Shown: positions 37,565 to 48,350, numbered from the stretch's first letter. The stretch is DNA of 64,000 nt from an uncultured Pelagibacteraceae bacterium (GCA_902594705.1 CACJNI010000001.1:302625-366624), one strand, 5' to 3'. Notes: generated by a model not told the origin, from the sequence alone. Numbers and translations are program-made.

Positions 37565-40085
37565 TCCTTCAGAGTTAAGCTTAATATTAAAATATGCCTT
37601 AAAGGATTTAAGTAGAAATTATAAAAAAATTTCAAGCATTATCGTGACGTTGTTTATCAGTCTTTTTATTTTAAGTGCCATCTTTACAATCGAAGATAGT
37701 TTAAAAAAAGAGCTTAATGATAATGCAAAAGTTCTTTTGGGTGGAGATCTCGAAATCGATTATAACCGTAATCAAGGAGATCTTACTTTAGTTAATAAAG
37801 TAAAAGAATTTTCAACTGTCTCACAAATGATAGAGTTCAGCACAATGCTTTCTACGACAGGCAGAGAAAAAAATAAATCATTATTTACAAGGATTAAAAC
37901 AGTTGATGAAAAATATCCGTTATACGGTGAAGTTGTTTATGAGCCAGAAGATGCTTATAAAAGAATGCAAAAAGAACCCAAGACAATTTTGATTAATGAA
38001 AGTTTATCAAAAACTTTAGAGATAAAAATAAATGACAAAGTTAAAGTACAAGATCAAAGTTTCATAGTTGTTGGAATTATAAAATCTGTACCTGATGTCA
38101 GTGGGTTTGTAGCTTTTGGAGATTGGGCATTAGCAGGAAAACAAACTTTGGAGATACTAAAACTCAATGGAATAGGTAGTTTTTTAAATTATGAATATAA
38201 AGTAAAGTTTAAACCAAGTGATGATCCAGAAAAAATAGAAAGTAAGATCAAAGATATTTTTAAAGATGACCAAAAAGTAAAGCTTAGATTTCCAGAAAAT
38301 TCAGCTAGTGGCTTAAAAAGGATAATTAATAATTTTTCCCAATTTCTATCTTTAGTTTCAATTAGTGCAATGTTAATAGCTGGAATAGGTATTGCTAATA
38401 CATTATTGTCATTTATAAACCAGAATAATATGTCTATAGCTGTAAGAAAAGCTGTAGGATTTTATTCAGGAAATATAAAAACACTTTATTATATTCAATT
38501 ATTAATATTATTATTTATTATTACTGTAATTTCTTATGGCTCAAGTTTTTTAATTGTACCAATTGCAGATAAATATTTATCTGATGGGTTGGGATTAAAT
38601 GTTTATCCAAAATTCTCTTTAATTAATTTTATAAAAATATTTATTGTAGGTTTGTTAGTTCTCATAATTTTTTCAATACCTACAATAAGTTCAATTGATC
38701 AAGTTAAAGCATCAAACCTATTTAGAAATGTATTCCAAAACCTACAATTTTATTACTCAAAAAAGTCAGTTATTTTGAGTTTTATCTTGTTATCATTTTT
38801 AGTTTTATTGTTTACACTGGGATCTGAAAGGCCTTCTTATAGCTTAGGTTATTTTCTGGCTTTTTTTGTATGTCTAATTGTATTTTTTTTACTTTCGAAA
38901 GTTATAATTTATTTACTGAAAAAGTTTAATTTTATTTCAAATATCTCTTTAAAAGTATCTATAAAAAATATAACTCAAACAAAAAGTATTACTCCTATCA
39001 CAATTATGTCTTTAGGCTTAGGTGTAACTTTATTATTAACTTTAGCTTTAGTTGGAACAAATTTTAAAAGAGAAATTGCAAGATCTATTCCAGATATTGC
39101 ACCTGATTATTTTTTTGTTGGAATTCAAAAAGGTGAAAAGAAAAAATTTGAACAAGGTGTTTACAAAATGAGTCCTGATGCGAACATTGAAATAGTGCCT
39201 ATGGTTTCTTCCGGAATAGTAAAAATTAATGGTGTGAATCCTCATAGCTACATTAAACCAGATAATGATAGTTATTGGGTAATTGGAAGTGAAAGAAGAT
39301 CTTCTTGGGTTGAAAATATACCTAAAGATAACCCAATTTTAAAAGGAGAGTGGTGGGATTTATCTAAACCTAACCAACTTCAGATATCACTTGATGCAAA
39401 AGTGGCTAAAGATTTTAATATTGAGTTGGGAGATATTTTTACTTTAAACATTTATGGTCGAGAAATTGATGGAGAAATAGTTAATTTTAGAGAAGTTGAT
39501 TATCGTGATCTAAGTATTAATTTTGCCATGTTATTTAATCCACAATTTGCAAAAAAAATTCCTCATGAATATTTAGCAACTGCTAAATTTAAAAATCCAG
39601 ATAATTTTGATGAAACCAAAATGTTAGAAGTATTACCGAGTTTGTCTATGATAAAAATTGCTGATTACTTAAACAAAGTAACGTCAGTTTTAAATAAAGT
39701 CTTCATAGCTGTAACTTTAATTTCTGGTGTAACAATTGTCATTGGATTGATTGTTATCTCAAGTGCCATAATGGTTCAAGGAAAAGTAAAAGAGTACCAA
39801 AATCTTGTATTTAAAATTTTAGGTTTTTCAAAAAAAGAAATTATATTTTCGTCTTTGATAGAATTTATAATTATTTTTATGTCGGTAATATTAATTGCAA
39901 TTTTTTTTGCAGTAATTGGATCAAAATTTATTTTGGAGAATATTTTTGAATTAGTTTGGCAATTTGATTTTAAAGTTTTAATTTACCTTGGTGCTTCTAT
40001 AGGGATTGTGACCTTGATTTTAATTATGCTAACTAATCTTAAATACTTAAGTCCTAAAGTTTATCCATTAATAAGAAATCAATAG
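37548..40085 (+). CDS. FtsX-like ABC permease (YbbP-like)
   Basis: Two FtsX/MacB-type TM modules (LSLVSISAMLIAGIGIANTLLSFINQNNMSIAVRKAVG); pairs with the YbbA-like ATPase. Confidence 0.9.
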   Translation: MEKLNNPSELSLILKYALKDLSRNYKKISSIIVTLFISLFILSAIFTIEDSLKKELNDNAKVLLGGDLEIDYNRNQGDLTLVNKVKEFSTVSQMIEFSTMLSTTGREKNKSLFTRIKTVDEKYPLYGEVVYEPEDAYKRMQKEPKTILINESLSKTLEIKINDKVKVQDQSFIVVGIIKSVPDVSGFVAFGDWALAGKQTLEILKLNGIGSFLNYEYKVKFKPSDDPEKIESKIKDIFKDDQKVKLRFPENSASGLKRIINNFSQFLSLVSISAMLIAGIGIANTLLSFINQNNMSIAVRKAVGFYSGNIKTLYYIQLLILLFIITVISYGSSFLIVPIADKYLSDGLGLNVYPKFSLINFIKIFIVGLLVLIIFSIPTISSIDQVKASNLFRNVFQNLQFYYSKKSVILSFILLSFLVLLFTLGSERPSYSLGYFLAFFVCLIVFFLLSKVIIYLLKKFNFISNISLKVSIKNITQTKSITPITIMSLGLGVTLLLTLALVGTNFKREIARSIPDIAPDYFFVGIQKGEKKKFEQGVYKMSPDANIEIVPMVSSGIVKINGVNPHSYIKPDNDSYWVIGSERRSSWVENIPKDNPILKGEWWDLSKPNQLQISLDAKVAKDFNIELGDIFTLNIYGREIDGEIVNFREVDYRDLSINFAMLFNPQFAKKIPHEYLATAKFKNPDNFDETKMLEVLPSLSMIKIADYLNKVTSVLNKVFIAVTLISGVTIVIGLIVISSAIMVQGKVKEYQNLVFKILGFSKKEIIFSSLIEFIIIFMSVILIAIFFAVIGSKFILENIFELVWQFDFKVLIYLGASIGIVTLILIMLTNLKYLSPKVYPLIRNQ

Positions 40086-40091
40086 TAAATT

Positions 40092-40937
40092 TTATTTATT
40101 CGCTCTTTTAAAACATTCGATTGTATTTTTAAGTAAACATGCAATAGTCATAGGTCCAACTCCACCTGGAACTGGAGTTAAAGCTTTTGCAACTTTTGAT
40201 ACTTCATCAAATGCAACATCGCCAACTAGGCCGTTTTCAGTTTTATTGATACCAACGTCAATCACGATTGCATCTTTTTTAACCCAATCACCTTTTACAA
40301 GCTCAGGGATCCCAACAGCAGCAACTATAATGTCTCCTTTTAAACATTCACCTTTAAGATCATTTGTTTTTGAATGAGTAATTGTAACTGTGCAATTTTC
40401 TTTCAACAACAACTGTGTCATTGGCTTGCCATTTAAATTTGATCTTCCAACAATTACAGCCTTTTTTCCATTAAGGTTTGGTTCAATTTTTTTTATTAAT
40501 AAATAACAACCTAAAGGAGTGCATGGAATAGAACTTTCATAACCTGACGACAGATTGCCAACATTCATGGGATGAAATCCATCTACATCCTTCTCTGGCA
40601 TAATTGCCTCAATAACTTTTTGTTTATCAATATGTTTAGGAAGTGGGAGCTGAACTAAAATTCCTGAAACGGAATCATCATTATTAAGTTCATCGATTTT
40701 TTTTAAAACTTCACTTTCTTCAACACTGTCAGGGTATCTAATCACCTCTGATTTAAGACCTACTTCGTTGGCTGATTTTTCTTTATTTCTAACATAAATT
40801 TGACTAGGTGCTAAATCACCAATCAATATGACTGTTAAACCTGGTACTTTATTATGCTTATCTTTTAAAGATAAAACTTCTTTCTTGAGCTCTTCTCTTA
40901 AATCAGCAGCAGCTTTTTTTCCATCAATTAAAATCAT
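40092..40937 (-). CDS. folD: Bifunctional methylenetetrahydrofolate dehydrogenase/cyclohydrolase
   Basis: ILVQLPLPKHI, PEKDVDGFHPMNVG, VIVGRSNLNGKPMTQLL, TPVPGGVGPMTIA. Confidence 0.97.
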   Translation of the reverse strand: MILIDGKKAAADLREELKKEVLSLKDKHNKVPGLTVILIGDLAPSQIYVRNKEKSANEVGLKSEVIRYPDSVEESEVLKKIDELNNDDSVSGILVQLPLPKHIDKQKVIEAIMPEKDVDGFHPMNVGNLSSGYESSIPCTPLGCYLLIKKIEPNLNGKKAVIVGRSNLNGKPMTQLLLKENCTVTITHSKTNDLKGECLKGDIIVAAVGIPELVKGDWVKKDAIVIDVGINKTENGLVGDVAFDEVSKVAKALTPVPGGVGPMTIACLLKNTIECFKRANK

Positions 40938-40940
40938 TTA

Positions 40941-41231
40941 TTAAAATATTAGTGGTGCAATGTAGAGTTTCATACACATTTCTATGAACCATATCAACAA
41001 AAGAAGTACGATAGGAGAAATATCAAAAGCACCAAGGTTGGGTAAAAATCTTCTTATTCTCATTAAAATCGGCTCTGTCATTTTATAAGTGAAATCTAAT
41101 ATTAAATATACAAACCGATTGCTTGTATTTAGTACATTAAAAGCGACCAACCAACTGATAACGACATTGGCAATTACAACATATGAATATAGTTTTAAAA
41201 TTTGGAGCGCTAAATAGAAAATAGCAATCAT
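40941..41231 (-). CDS. YggT family membrane protein
   Basis: ISWLVAFNVLNTSNRFVYLILDFTYKMTEPILMRIRRFLPNLGAFDISPIVLLL. Confidence 0.9.
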   Translation of the reverse strand: MIAIFYLALQILKLYSYVVIANVVISWLVAFNVLNTSNRFVYLILDFTYKMTEPILMRIRRFLPNLGAFDISPIVLLLLIWFIEMCMKLYIAPLIF

Positions 41232-42313
41232 TTTTTTTCAACATAGATGGACTGGCTTGGAAATGCAAAAGCCGCTCCTTTGCCCTCGACAATTTTTTTT
41301 ATTTCAAGAGCCAAATTTTCTTTAACTTTTAAATAATTTGTCCAACTATTCGTTTTTGTAAAACACCTTACGTACATATCAATTGAGCTATCAGAAAATT
41401 TATCTACTCTTACAGCAACCCCAACAGATTGGTCATATTCTTCACCCTTGTTAATATGATCCTCAATTTCATCTCTTATTATTTTTAATTGATCAATTGT
41501 TGTGTCATATTGAAGAGTTATTACCCAACTTATTGCCCAATTTGTCTTTCTAGTATTATTGATTACGGCATTTTCAGCAAATTGGAAGTTAGGAATAATT
41601 GCTAATGACTTATCAAATTTTCTTATAACAGTTGATCTAAATCCAATGTTTTCTACAACTCCCTCTATCACTCCATCAACTTTAATCCAATCTCCAATTC
41701 TAAATCTTTTTTCAACTAAAACTAAAATTCCAGATATTAAATTTTTAAATAAATCTTGAGCACCTAAGGCAACGGCTACACCAAATAACCCCAATCCAGC
41801 AATAATTGGTCCAATCTTAATACCCCATAATTCAAGAACGGCTGCTGCACCTAATATAAAAATTAAAATTTTTAGAGACTTTATAATCCAACCAATTAAT
41901 TCTTTCGTTAATACTTTATCTAGTCCGCTTAGAACATATGATATAGGTTCGATTATTTGATGTATTATCCAAAAAATTAAAATTGTTATTAGAGTTCTAT
42001 TAATATTATCTATAAAGCCTCTGGTTTCATTATCGAATGACATATAATAACTTGCAAAAAAGACACCAAGTACAATTGGAAGAAATCTTGCTGGACCTTC
42101 CATCGATTTAACAAAGGTATCATCTAGCTTGTTTGTTGTTCTTTTCGAAATTAATTCTAATTTTTTTATTACAAGTTTGCTAATTAATCCTCTGAATATT
42201 AAAAATAGTACAAATATTCCAAGACCTATTATAATCTGAAAAAAATCTACTCCAAGAATTCCCTGTTTCCATACAGATAAGAATAGCTCATTTAGTTTAT
42301 TTAAAACTTCCAT
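41228..42313 (-). CDS. MscS-family mechanosensitive channel
   Basis: GLGLFGVAVALGAQDLFKNLISGILVLVEKRFRIGDWIKVDGVIEGVVENIGFRSTVIR. Confidence 0.93.
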   Translation of the reverse strand: MEVLNKLNELFLSVWKQGILGVDFFQIIIGLGIFVLFLIFRGLISKLVIKKLELISKRTTNKLDDTFVKSMEGPARFLPIVLGVFFASYYMSFDNETRGFIDNINRTLITILIFWIIHQIIEPISYVLSGLDKVLTKELIGWIIKSLKILIFILGAAAVLELWGIKIGPIIAGLGLFGVAVALGAQDLFKNLISGILVLVEKRFRIGDWIKVDGVIEGVVENIGFRSTVIRKFDKSLAIIPNFQFAENAVINNTRKTNWAISWVITLQYDTTIDQLKIIRDEIEDHINKGEEYDQSVGVAVRVDKFSDSSIDMYVRCFTKTNSWTNYLKVKENLALEIKKIVEGKGAAFAFPSQSIYVEKK

Positions 42314-42315
42314 TT

Positions 42316-43014
42316 TTAAATTTTATATAGCAAAAACTCTTCTTCACCAGGGTTAAATAGAAAAATTTTTTTCCATTTAATGTCATTTAATGCCGATGAT
42401 GCTTTTTCCCCAATACACATAAGATTAGTGTCCATCCAAATATTATCTAAATTATATTTTTTTATTAAACTATAAAAAGCCTTTGCACTATTTTCGGAAT
42501 ATATAAAAACAATTTCCGGCACGGATAATTTAATATCCCTTAAAAAATCATTGTGTAAATTTTCAGTTGCGGTAGTTGTATAATTTATAATTCTCTTGAC
42601 TACATAGTTTTCAGAAACCAAATCTTTATCAAGATTGAATGAAACTACTTCTCCACTTAAATATAGCATTGATCCAATCTTAGGGTCGAAATTTTGTAGA
42701 ATTAACTCTTTAAGATTATTTACATTTCCATCTGCACAGAAAATATTCTGAAATCCTAATTCTTTTGCTTTTCTTTCAGTTGCAAGACCAACGCAAAAAC
42801 AAAAAATATTTTTATCAATTTTTGAAATATCTAAATTTTTTATAGCATTAGCACTAGTAAAAATAATTGCTTTAAATTGCTTAAAATCTGTTTCAGGTAT
42901 TTCTTTCTTTTTAATTTGCAATAAAGGTAAATGTGAAACTTTATGATTCATTGAACTAAATTTTAATATTAATTCTTTGCTATCATCTAATGGTCTTGTT
43001 AATAAAATATGCAT
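42316..43014 (-). CDS. hemD: Uroporphyrinogen-III synthase
   Basis: MHILLTRPLDDS start, FKAIIFTSANAIKNL; directly downstream of hemC. Confidence 0.85.
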   Translation of the reverse strand: MHILLTRPLDDSKELILKFSSMNHKVSHLPLLQIKKKEIPETDFKQFKAIIFTSANAIKNLDISKIDKNIFCFCVGLATERKAKELGFQNIFCADGNVNNLKELILQNFDPKIGSMLYLSGEVVSFNLDKDLVSENYVVKRIINYTTTATENLHNDFLRDIKLSVPEIVFIYSENSAKAFYSLIKKYNLDNIWMDTNLMCIGEKASSALNDIKWKKIFLFNPGEEEFLLYKI

Positions 43015-43015
43015 A

Positions 43016-43927
43016 CTAATTTTTATATGAACCTTTTGATTGTAATTTAAGCTTTTCTCCAATTGTTCTGCTAGCAGTTTCTATTTTATCTTTTTTTACT
43101 GTCTCTCTAATAAAATATCTCATCTTGCCATCTACAGAAAAGAGCTCGGTTACCAAGTCTACATTTTCACCAGTAATTTTTGCAAATACCCCTACTGCAG
43201 TATCACAATCTCCTTCTAGAACTTTCAAAACTTCTCTTTCAGCATTAGCTACAATTCTAGAGTCAACATCATTAATTTTTTCTAGCAAATCTATAATATC
43301 ACTATCATTTTTTTTGCACTGTATTGCAATAATTCCTTGTCCAGCACAAGGTATGAGTTCATCAACACTAAATTCTTGTGTAATTTTATTTTGTAATTTC
43401 AAAGAGTCTATGCCAGCTTTAGAAAGTAGTATTGCATCAAATTCACCATTTTCTAATTTTTGAATTCTTGTATCTACATTTCCTCTTATTAATTTATATT
43501 TTAAATCAGATCTTTTTTTCTTTAATTGAAATTCCCTTCTGAAGGAAGAAGTACCAATTACAGAGTTAGGTTTAAGATCCTCAAATTTTGTATTATTTTT
43601 ACTTATTAATATTTCATTTGGTGAATTTCTTTTTAAAAAGTTGTTTGTCAAAAGACTTTCTGTTTCAATTGTAGGCATATCTTTTAATGCATGCACAGCA
43701 ATATCAATATCCTCATTAAGTAGTTCTTTTTCAATTTGCTCTGCAAACAATCCCTTACCACCTATATCAGACAACCTTTGGTCTTGTTTTTGATCTCCTG
43801 TTGTTAATATTTTTTTTAGTTTTATTTCGTTTGGAAAAAATTTATTTAATTCATTTTTTACTTTTTCCGCATAAATCAATGCTAACTTACTACCTCTTGT
43901 ACCAATTGTTAGAGTATTTTTTTTCAT
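43016..43927 (-). CDS. hemC: Porphobilinogen deaminase (hydroxymethylbilane synthase)
   Basis: TIGTRGSKLALIYAEKV, DIAVHALKDMPT, GTSSFRREFQLKKKRSDL, RGNVDTRIQKL, EGDCDTAVG. Confidence 0.97.
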   Translation of the reverse strand: MKKNTLTIGTRGSKLALIYAEKVKNELNKFFPNEIKLKKILTTGDQKQDQRLSDIGGKGLFAEQIEKELLNEDIDIAVHALKDMPTIETESLLTNNFLKRNSPNEILISKNNTKFEDLKPNSVIGTSSFRREFQLKKKRSDLKYKLIRGNVDTRIQKLENGEFDAILLSKAGIDSLKLQNKITQEFSVDELIPCAGQGIIAIQCKKNDSDIIDLLEKINDVDSRIVANAEREVLKVLEGDCDTAVGVFAKITGENVDLVTELFSVDGKMRYFIRETVKKDKIETASRTIGEKLKLQSKGSYKN

Positions 43928-43985
43928 AAAACTTGTTTTTATTACAATCTTATAGATTAATTGTAATAATTATAAAAAATAATTT

Positions 43986-45062
43986 ATGACCAAAAAAACA
44001 ATAATTCTAGGAATAGAAACAAGTTGTGATGAAACTGCTGTTGCATTAGTTCAAGATACCGATAATGATATACCAAAAGTATTATCAAACGTAGTATCTA
44101 GTCAATTTGATATTCATAAAGAATTTGGCGGAGTTGTGCCTGAACTCGCTGCACGATCGCATGTAGAAAAAATAAATTTATTAGCAAATAAAGCTATTCT
44201 TGAAAGTAAAGTGAAGATTAGTGAAATTTCTGGAGTAGCATGCACGTCTGGCCCTGGATTAATAATATGTCTTAGTGTTGGTTTAAATTTTGCAAAAGGT
44301 ATGGCGTCTACTTTAAAAATTCCTTTCATTGGTGTTAATCATTTGGAAGGACATGCACTTAGTCCAAAATTACACACAAAACTTGAATACCCATATTTAC
44401 TTTTACTAATATCTGGAGGTCATTCTCAATATTTAAGTGTAAATGGCTTAGGAGATTATAAAAGATTAGGGACAACCATTGATGATGCTTTAGGAGAAGC
44501 TTATGATAAAACAGCAAAGTTATTAGGAATAGAGTTTCCAGGTGGCCCAAAAATCGAAGAGTATGCAAAAAAAGGCAACTCCAACAAATACAATCTACCA
44601 AAACCAATAATTAATAAAGGTGGATGTAATTTATCATTTGCTGGTCTTAAAACTGCAATCTTGAGAATAACGAAAAATTTCAAAACTGAACAAGAAAAAT
44701 TTGATCTCGCAGCCTCTTTTCAAAAAACAATTGAGGATATTTTGATTGTTAAAACACAAATTGCTATCGATGAATTTAAAAAATTAAATTTTAAAAATGA
44801 CAGTTCATTTATTATAGCAGGAGGTGTCGCGGCAAATAAAGGGATAAGAAATAAATTAATTCAATTAAGTAATAAAAATAATTTTAAACCAATCTTTCCT
44901 GATCTTAAATTTTGTGGGGACAATGCCGCAATGATAGCAATGGTTGGATTAGAAAAATTTAAATCTAAACAATTTGATACTCTTGACTTGCCAGCAAATC
45001 CAAGGCTCCCACTTGATGAAAATGCTAAATTTTTAAAGGGAGCTGGAACAGTTCTAGATTAA
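43986..45062 (+). CDS. tsaD: tRNA N6-adenosine threonylcarbamoyltransferase
   Basis: ILGIETSCDETAVALV, GVNHLEGHALSP, LLISGGHSQ, AGGVAANKGIR. Confidence 0.97.
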   Translation: MTKKTIILGIETSCDETAVALVQDTDNDIPKVLSNVVSSQFDIHKEFGGVVPELAARSHVEKINLLANKAILESKVKISEISGVACTSGPGLIICLSVGLNFAKGMASTLKIPFIGVNHLEGHALSPKLHTKLEYPYLLLLISGGHSQYLSVNGLGDYKRLGTTIDDALGEAYDKTAKLLGIEFPGGPKIEEYAKKGNSNKYNLPKPIINKGGCNLSFAGLKTAILRITKNFKTEQEKFDLAASFQKTIEDILIVKTQIAIDEFKKLNFKNDSSFIIAGGVAANKGIRNKLIQLSNKNNFKPIFPDLKFCGDNAAMIAMVGLEKFKSKQFDTLDLPANPRLPLDENAKFLKGAGTVLD

Positions 45063-45084
45063 TTAACTATAAAGAAAAAAAACT

Positions 45085-47862
45085 TTACCAACCATCATCG
45101 CCGCCGCCGTCGCCGCCTGAGTCATCTTTTTTTGATTTACTTGCTTCAACCACTCTTACAATTTTTTTCATATCATCAGAGACAATGCCATACAAATTAT
45201 TGTACGGTAAAAAATCAACTATATTACAATCTACAGAATTTCTTTCACAATTTTTAATAATAATAGGTATTATATTATGCAGAGAACCAAATGGGCCTAA
45301 ATAATTTCTTAAAAAAAACTCTAGTATCATAGTTAGTTTTTCTACATTACTTTTTTCAAATATTTGTTTTACATATTCATCTTCTAGATCGAGACTAGAA
45401 TTACTAGGTAAATTATCTTCTATCATACTTTTCAAAAGATAATTTACATCCAATGTTTTTAATTCTAAATTACTGTAGTGCCTGGAGTTATTAAGAAAAT
45501 TGATAACTTGTTCTGCAAATCCCAAAACCCCAAATACATTAGCTATAACGTTTCCGCCAACAAGATCATTATCTGCTCTCTGCGCCTGCGCCAAAGCCTC
45601 TGCTCTCTGCGCCACAGCCCTGGCGATATTTCCTGATTGTGATTTTTTAAGGAAATTATTATCAACTTCATATTTTTTGGGTTTACTTTCTATTTTTACT
45701 TTTTTATCCATTCCAGATGAATGAGTTGAAAAGTAAACTCCATGACCACCAATTGCTACTCTATCACGTTCTTGCATTTCATAGGACACTCCAAAAGAGA
45801 GGCCACTCATACCCGAAAAATCATATTCATATCCAATTCGAAAAATTCCATTTTTATTTCTATTTTCGGCAAGTTCCTTAATTATTGGAGTATAATTTAC
45901 TGTCATAGGTTGATTATTATGAGCTTTGTCATTTGATAAATATTCATATAAGTTATTTTGAAGAAATCTATTTGGCGAGATCTTGTATTTTTTTGATATT
46001 TTTTTTGTTTCTTTAATTAATTCTTTTCTATCTTTAATTGCACTATTTTGTAAAAAAAAATTTACATTTTTTTCTAGATTTATTTTTTTTAAATTTAAAA
46101 TATTTAGCTTTAACTCTTTAACTTTTTTTGTATCGTTAATGTTTATATAATCTTCAGATGAAAAGTTATTATATCCCGGAAGCGTAAATAAACTTGTTTT
46201 AGCTAGTGGTGGTAGATTGATACCTAATGTTGGTAAAATATTTCCATTATTATCCTCCATTTCAATAGTGGCATGAGTAGATAATATTGTTGGCGTATTA
46301 TTCGCAAATAACTGGGTTTGACTAATTAATTTAGAACTAATAGCAGGCATGTTTTTAAATTTTTTTTCAGCCTTTCCTAAATTAATATTATCAAGAGAAA
46401 TTTTGATTTTTTTACATTTTCCTAAGCATGCTCCGTGGAGAATATTTCTAGTAAATTCACTTTCATATGGCTTTACACCTTTAGTAAATTTAAATACCTC
46501 CCCTGATATTGGGTAGTATATTTCGTTTAATTGTTTAAAAACCCCATATTTAAAAGTCCCAGATAAATTAATTTTATAATCTCCATAAAGACCATATTTT
46601 AAATTAGTTTTAGGGTTTAAAATAGTAACAGTGCCATTTCCGTGTGGTACACCATTTTTAAATTCTCCATTATAATTAAGAATAAGTGCATCTGTTGCTA
46701 TTTTAGCAGGATAAAGTAAATCTTCATCAATAGTAAATTCTTTTTGCTTAGCCGATGGGGCTCCCATTGAAATTAAAGCTTCATCAACATTTTGAGGTAC
46801 TTTTACATCCTTTTTTTCAACTTTTATCTCTACCTCTTTTACTGTTTCAACTTCACCAACCTTTACAGTTTCATGATTAACCGGATTTTGAATTTCATGA
46901 AAATTAGTCTCAAGTAATCCTGCTTTAACTATATTTCTTTTAGCTAATACAACACTGGCAGCAGGGCTTCCATCCAAAAATTCTTCACTCCATTCCTTTT
47001 TATCAAACAAACTCAAATCACGCGAGTCCCATAACCTACTTAATCCGCCTTGCGCCCCAAGGTCAATGTAATTAAACGTATAAGTGAAAGTATTACCTGC
47101 CTCTGTAGTGATAATAAAAGTTGCTGTAGACTTTTCTGTATCTGCTCTGTATGTTTCTATATTATATCCAATAAGATTTTCCTCATCATCGAACACATCT
47201 TTTTTTTCATCAACAACTTGCACTCTAACAGGCATTCCACCAATATTATAATATCCAAAATGAATTCTATTTAGTTCTTTACTACCTCTTTCTCTACTTA
47301 AACCGTGCGATATGTATTCATTATTAAAATTCCAATTTTGAGATGGTGGCTCAAATGAAATAAAATTAAAGCCATTACGTGTTCTGTCATTTTTATTATT
47401 TGTTTTTACTTCTGGCTCTGGTTCAATATCTGCTACGGAAATAATTGGAACCCTTGGTCTAACATATCTATGACAAGTACCCTCTGCTATACATAATGTT
47501 TCTGTAACAAATATTTGAAAATCAAAATCATCTTCAGAGGAAGGATTTGGATTTGGTGGAATAAAACTTTCAATTACAATGTTTGAAAAATTTCCACTTC
47601 CATTAGGTATAATATTTCCATCTTTTTGATCTTTCCCTTCACCATCATATCTACAATCATCACATAAATGTTTTAACTCTACTGGAAACGGGCAAAAACT
47701 GGTTCGATAGATATCCCAATCGTAACATCTCTCTATATATTCTTTTTCAGTAACTTTATATTTTATTGCATAACTACTTGATTGAATAAAAAAACTTATA
47801 ACTAATAAATAAAAGAGAAATTTTATTAATTTAATAGGATGAGTATTAACAACCACTACCAC
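45085..47862 (-). CDS. Large exported hypothetical protein with a MORN-like segment and Gly/Asp-rich C-terminus
   Basis: 925 aa; N-terminal hydrophobic segment; YNGEFKNGVPHGNGTVTILNP MORN-like; ends SGGDGGGDDGW. Confidence 0.7.
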   Translation of the reverse strand: MVVVVNTHPIKLIKFLFYLLVISFFIQSSSYAIKYKVTEKEYIERCYDWDIYRTSFCPFPVELKHLCDDCRYDGEGKDQKDGNIIPNGSGNFSNIVIESFIPPNPNPSSEDDFDFQIFVTETLCIAEGTCHRYVRPRVPIISVADIEPEPEVKTNNKNDRTRNGFNFISFEPPSQNWNFNNEYISHGLSRERGSKELNRIHFGYYNIGGMPVRVQVVDEKKDVFDDEENLIGYNIETYRADTEKSTATFIITTEAGNTFTYTFNYIDLGAQGGLSRLWDSRDLSLFDKKEWSEEFLDGSPAASVVLAKRNIVKAGLLETNFHEIQNPVNHETVKVGEVETVKEVEIKVEKKDVKVPQNVDEALISMGAPSAKQKEFTIDEDLLYPAKIATDALILNYNGEFKNGVPHGNGTVTILNPKTNLKYGLYGDYKINLSGTFKYGVFKQLNEIYYPISGEVFKFTKGVKPYESEFTRNILHGACLGKCKKIKISLDNINLGKAEKKFKNMPAISSKLISQTQLFANNTPTILSTHATIEMEDNNGNILPTLGINLPPLAKTSLFTLPGYNNFSSEDYININDTKKVKELKLNILNLKKINLEKNVNFFLQNSAIKDRKELIKETKKISKKYKISPNRFLQNNLYEYLSNDKAHNNQPMTVNYTPIIKELAENRNKNGIFRIGYEYDFSGMSGLSFGVSYEMQERDRVAIGGHGVYFSTHSSGMDKKVKIESKPKKYEVDNNFLKKSQSGNIARAVAQRAEALAQAQRADNDLVGGNVIANVFGVLGFAEQVINFLNNSRHYSNLELKTLDVNYLLKSMIEDNLPSNSSLDLEDEYVKQIFEKSNVEKLTMILEFFLRNYLGPFGSLHNIIPIIIKNCERNSVDCNIVDFLPYNNLYGIVSDDMKKIVRVVEASKSKKDDSGGDGGGDDGW

Positions 47863-48349
47863 CGCTTCCGCCGCTACTTTGTTTAGCTTTTTCGTCTTGA
47901 GAAGCCATCAATTCACCTTTTTTTGAAAGTTTGAATTCTCCATTAACTATATCTGCAGGATACCATTTTGTTAAACCAGAGACTTTCATTTGATTTTGAA
48001 TGTTTACCGGTTTTTTGAAGTTCAACTTAATAAAGGTTCTATTTTTTTTGTTAATTTTTTGTACAAATTTGTTACTTTTAAATTTACCCTCATAAACAGT
48101 GCCATCTTTAAGAGTTAATTTTCCTTTACCATTAACCTTATTTTTTTTAATAGGTCCTTGGTATATCGATCCATCATCAAATTTAACTTCTGCATTTTTT
48201 GTTGAAATCTTTTTCTTTTTACAATCCTCATCACCTTTAATGTCTGGTGAACTGATAACTACTGAATCACATTTTATCTCAGCTGAATTTACATTGAATG
48301 TAAAAGTAAATAGTGAAAATAGCGTTATGTAGAATATTTTTTTAATCAT
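47846..48349 (-). CDS. Exported MORN-repeat protein with Gly/Ser-rich C-terminus
   Basis: Signal peptide; YQGPIKKNKVNGKGKLTLKDGTVYEGKFKSNKF; ends SSGGSGGSGC. Confidence 0.75.
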   Translation of the reverse strand: MIKKIFYITLFSLFTFTFNVNSAEIKCDSVVISSPDIKGDEDCKKKKISTKNAEVKFDDGSIYQGPIKKNKVNGKGKLTLKDGTVYEGKFKSNKFVQKINKKNRTFIKLNFKKPVNIQNQMKVSGLTKWYPADIVNGEFKLSKKGELMASQDEKAKQSSGGSGGSGC

Positions 48350-48350
48350 T

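Noticed and set aside
44359-44607. Antisense ORFs over tsaD (44114-44329, 44359-44607, 44501-44683)
   Set aside because: tsaD is unmistakable on the plus strand; these have no independent support.
45098-45118. GCCGCCGCCGTCGCCGCC as a possible structural repeat or CRISPR-like element
   Set aside because: Short triplet repeat explained by Gly/Asp codons at the protein C-terminus; no spacer architecture.
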